A stretch of DNA of 64,000 nt from Streptomyces cellulosae (GTDB lineage Bacteria > Actinomycetota > Actinomycetes > Streptomycetales > Streptomycetaceae). Every line of letters starts with the position of its first letter. Within the stretch, counting starts at the first letter, position 1. A program made the translations under genes and the position numbers. The stretch is taken from NCBI RefSeq assembly GCF_000721105.1, contig NZ_JOEV01000001.1, forward strand, positions 1-64,000, given 5' to 3'. The notes below the pieces were generated by a model. It was given only the letters and a program-made list of their open reading frames with translations, was not told the DNA's origin and did not search any database. This document shows, one piece after another, positions 62,522 through 64,000 of the stretch.

Positions 62522-62607
62522 GGGTGGCGTGATGCCCCTGTCAAGGCCCCTGGAAGGGGGAATTCATGGGGTGCGGGGGGCCGGAAACCACCTCACACCC
62601 CACGCGG

Positions 62608-63444
62608 TCAGCTGCTGAGGCCGCCCGTGGCCAGCAGGCCGAACAGCAGCACACCGACGATGATCCGGTAGACCACGAAGGCGTTGAAGGAGTGCTTGGC
62701 CACGAACTTCAGCAGCCAGGCGATCGACGCGTAGGCGACGACGAAGGAGACGGCCGTCCCGACCGCGAGCGGAGCCGCGCCCACCCCCGTGCCCAGGGCG
62801 TCCTTGAGTTCGTACAGACCCGCGCCGGTCAGGGCGGGGATGCCGAGGAAGAAGGAGAGCCGGGTGGCGGCCACCCGGTCCAGGTCCAGGATCAGCGCCG
62901 TGGACATGGTGGCGCCGGAGCGGGAGAAGCCGGGGAAGAGCAGGGCGAGGATCTGGGAGCTGCCGACCAGCATCGCGTCCTTGAAGGTGGTGTCGTCCTC
63001 GCCGCGCTTGTGCCGTCCCATCTGGTCCGCCGCCCACATCACGCCGCTGCCGACGATCAGCGAGCCGGCCACCACCCACAGCGAGGCGAGCGGCCCCTCG
63101 ATCAGCGGCTTCGCGGCCAGGCCGACGACGACGATCGGGATCGTGGCGTAGATGACCCACCAGGCGAACTTGTAGTCGTGGTGGTACCGCTGCTCCTTGT
63201 CGGCCAGCCCGCGGCCCCACGCCGAGACGATCCGCACGATGTCCTTGAAGAAGTACACCAGCACAGCGGCGATCGCCCCGACCTGGATGACCGCCGAGAA
63301 CCCGACGACGGCGTCGTCGTCGACGGGGATTTCCATGAGCCCCTCGACGATCTTCAGATGGCCGGTGGAGGACACGGGCAGGAACTCGGTCACCCCCTCG
63401 ACGGCTCCGAGGACGACGGCCTGACCGACGCTGATGACACTCAT
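62608..63444 (-). CDS. uppP: undecaprenyl-diphosphate phosphatase
   Basis: This 278-residue polytopic enzyme recycles the cell-wall lipid carrier by removing one phosphate from undecaprenyl diphosphate and gives bacitracin resistance. Both signatures are intact: 'VEGVTEFLPVSSTGHLKI' (residues 15-32, catalytic Glu and Ser) and 'ALLFPGFSRSGATMSTALI' (about 175-193, catalytic Arg). There are about eight membrane helices. Confidence 0.96.
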   Translation of the reverse strand: MSVISVGQAVVLGAVEGVTEFLPVSSTGHLKIVEGLMEIPVDDDAVVGFSAVIQVGAIAAVLVYFFKDIVRIVSAWGRGLADKEQRYHHDYKFAWWVIYATIPIVVVGLAAKPLIEGPLASLWVVAGSLIVGSGVMWAADQMGRHKRGEDDTTFKDAMLVGSSQILALLFPGFSRSGATMSTALILDLDRVAATRLSFFLGIPALTGAGLYELKDALGTGVGAAPLAVGTAVSFVVAYASIAWLLKFVAKHSFNAFVVYRIIVGVLLFGLLATGGLSS

Positions 63445-63538
63445 GGGATCCAGTTCTTCTCGGGGAGGGCCAGTGCGGCGGGGACAGTCTTACTACACCC
63501 GCACGAGAGCCGAGCGCCGCGTCCGCCCCGCCGACCGC

Positions 63539-63913
63539 CTACGCCCACACCGCCTGCGCCAGGCTCACTCCCACGAAGGCCGCCCCCAGGCCGGCCACCA
63601 CACTCGCGACCACGTTGGCCACGGCGTAGAAGCCGGCGCCCGTCTCGCCCAGCCGGAGGGTCTCGTACGAGAAGGTCGAGTACGTCGTCAGCGCCCCGCA
63701 CAGGCCCGTGCCCAGGAGCAGCTGGAGGTGGGCGTCGGCGGCTCCGGCGGCCGCCGCGCCGGTCAGCAGGCCGAGGACGAGACACCCGGTGACGTTGACC
63801 GCGAGGGTTCCCCAGGGGAAGACGGAGTCGTGGCGGGACTGCACGGTCCGGTCGGTCAGGTAGCGGAGCGGGGCGCCGACCATCGCACCCACGACCACGA
63901 GGAACCAGCTCAC
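63539..63913 (-). CDS. crcB: FluC/CrcB fluoride ion channel
   Basis: This 124-residue, four-helix protein works as a dual-topology dimer exporting fluoride. The motifs 'GAMVGAPLRYLTD', 'PWGTLAVNVTGCLVLGLL' and 'GTGLCGALTTYSTFSYE' are diagnostic (the T-T-Y-S-T-F-S segment lines the Na+ and fluoride path). GTG 63913 overlaps the stop of the preceding DUF190 gene by four bases. Actinobacteria often have two crcB genes around DUF190; the other may lie just outside. Confidence 0.95.
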   Translation of the reverse strand: MSWFLVVVGAMVGAPLRYLTDRTVQSRHDSVFPWGTLAVNVTGCLVLGLLTGAAAAGAADAHLQLLLGTGLCGALTTYSTFSYETLRLGETGAGFYAVANVVASVVAGLGAAFVGVSLAQAVWA

Positions 63914-64000
63914 AACGACTTCTTACCCTTCGTGCCCGGATTGCCCTCTTCGTCCTTCCGGTCGACGTACCGGATGACCTCGCAGTCGTCGAGGATCACC
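63910..64000 (-). CDS. DUF190 family protein, C-terminal end (partial)
   Basis: The last 29 or so codons are visible: 'VILDDCEVIRYVDRKDEEG' followed by a lysine-rich end and TGA at 63910. The 'L-x-D-x-C-E-V-x-R-Y' ending fits DUF190 proteins, which commonly lie next to crcB. The upstream part is outside the window. Its stop overlaps the crcB start. Confidence 0.65.
   Translation of the reverse strand, partial: VILDDCEVIRYVDRKDEEGNPGTKGKKSL

Overview
The window is high-GC actinobacterial DNA, most likely from Streptomyces or a close relative. The signs are strong third-position G/C, many GTG starts, AGGAG-type ribosome binding sites, and families typical of that group: DUF6479, SpoIIE-type PP2C phosphatases, sugar ABC importers without their own ATPase, a GH15 hydrolase and small conserved actinobacterial proteins. 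I see no tRNA, rRNA, CRISPR array, prophage or replication origin. Genus-level assignment is inference from gene content.

Left part (1-15.8 kb): an accessory, decaying region. Intact genes are an aldo/keto reductase, a GH36 alpha-galactosidase, a DUF488 protein, a DUF5996 protein, a UBP-type zinc-finger protein, a glucuronide operon (cytidylate-kinase-like gene, uidA, GPH-family symporter), a FUSC-type exporter and an SMP-30/gluconolactonase. Between them lie remnants of an AraC regulator, an MFS transporter, a uracil-DNA glycosylase, a zwf (glucose-6-phosphate dehydrogenase) gene and an IS3-type transposase. A diverged repeat of about 220 bp lies in direct orientation at 4.1-4.3 kb and 15.56-15.78 kb. 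Each copy carries the end of an unknown reading frame and TGCCAACT motifs that look like transposon-end repeats. Together they bracket an 11.5 kb island containing the glucuronide genes.

Middle part (15.8-33.9 kb): acyl-CoA dehydrogenase, a cysteine-rich copper-binding protein, DUF6479 and a second small conserved protein, GH15 hydrolase, a relic of an NRPS thioesterase, dhaKLM (PTS-dependent dihydroxyacetone kinase), a surface protein, fadH (2,4-dienoyl-CoA reductase) with a PadR regulator, a CPA2 antiporter whose tail is partly duplicated downstream, a secreted protein, and a PAS-PAS-GAF-PP2C phosphatase.

Right-middle part (33.9-52 kb): MFS exporter with divergent LysR, a PrmC-like methyltransferase opposite a MarR regulator, acetyltransferase and quinone-oxidoreductase-like genes, a molybdopterin oxidase coupled to an FAD reductase, a CE7 esterase, a coupled 2H-phosphoesterase/HAD pair, and a sugar ABC importer (two permeases plus lipoprotein) with an MgtC-family gene and a LacI regulator. 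Three copies of the palindrome GGGAACGTTCCC link the importer, mgtC and lacI promoters. This stretch is unusually rich in short tandem repeats (periods 7, 7, 9, 11, 16-17, 17, 19 and 29 bp), mostly at gene ends.

Right part (52-64 kb): a short Rho-factor paralogue behind a long pyrimidine-rich leader, a D,D-carboxypeptidase that may be translated from a leaderless mRNA, an alpha/beta hydrolase, and an amide/aspartate catabolic cluster (glutaminase, aspartase, asparaginase, amino-acid permease, GntR/FadR regulator) that would turn Gln and Asn into Glu, Asp, fumarate and ammonium. The window ends with uppP, a FluC fluoride channel and the end of a DUF190 gene.

I found no single large undescribed system. 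The best leads are the repeat-bracketed island, the rho paralogue with its leader, the three-site LacI circuit including mgtC, the half-site shared by the fadH and marR promoters, and the repeat-dense segment.
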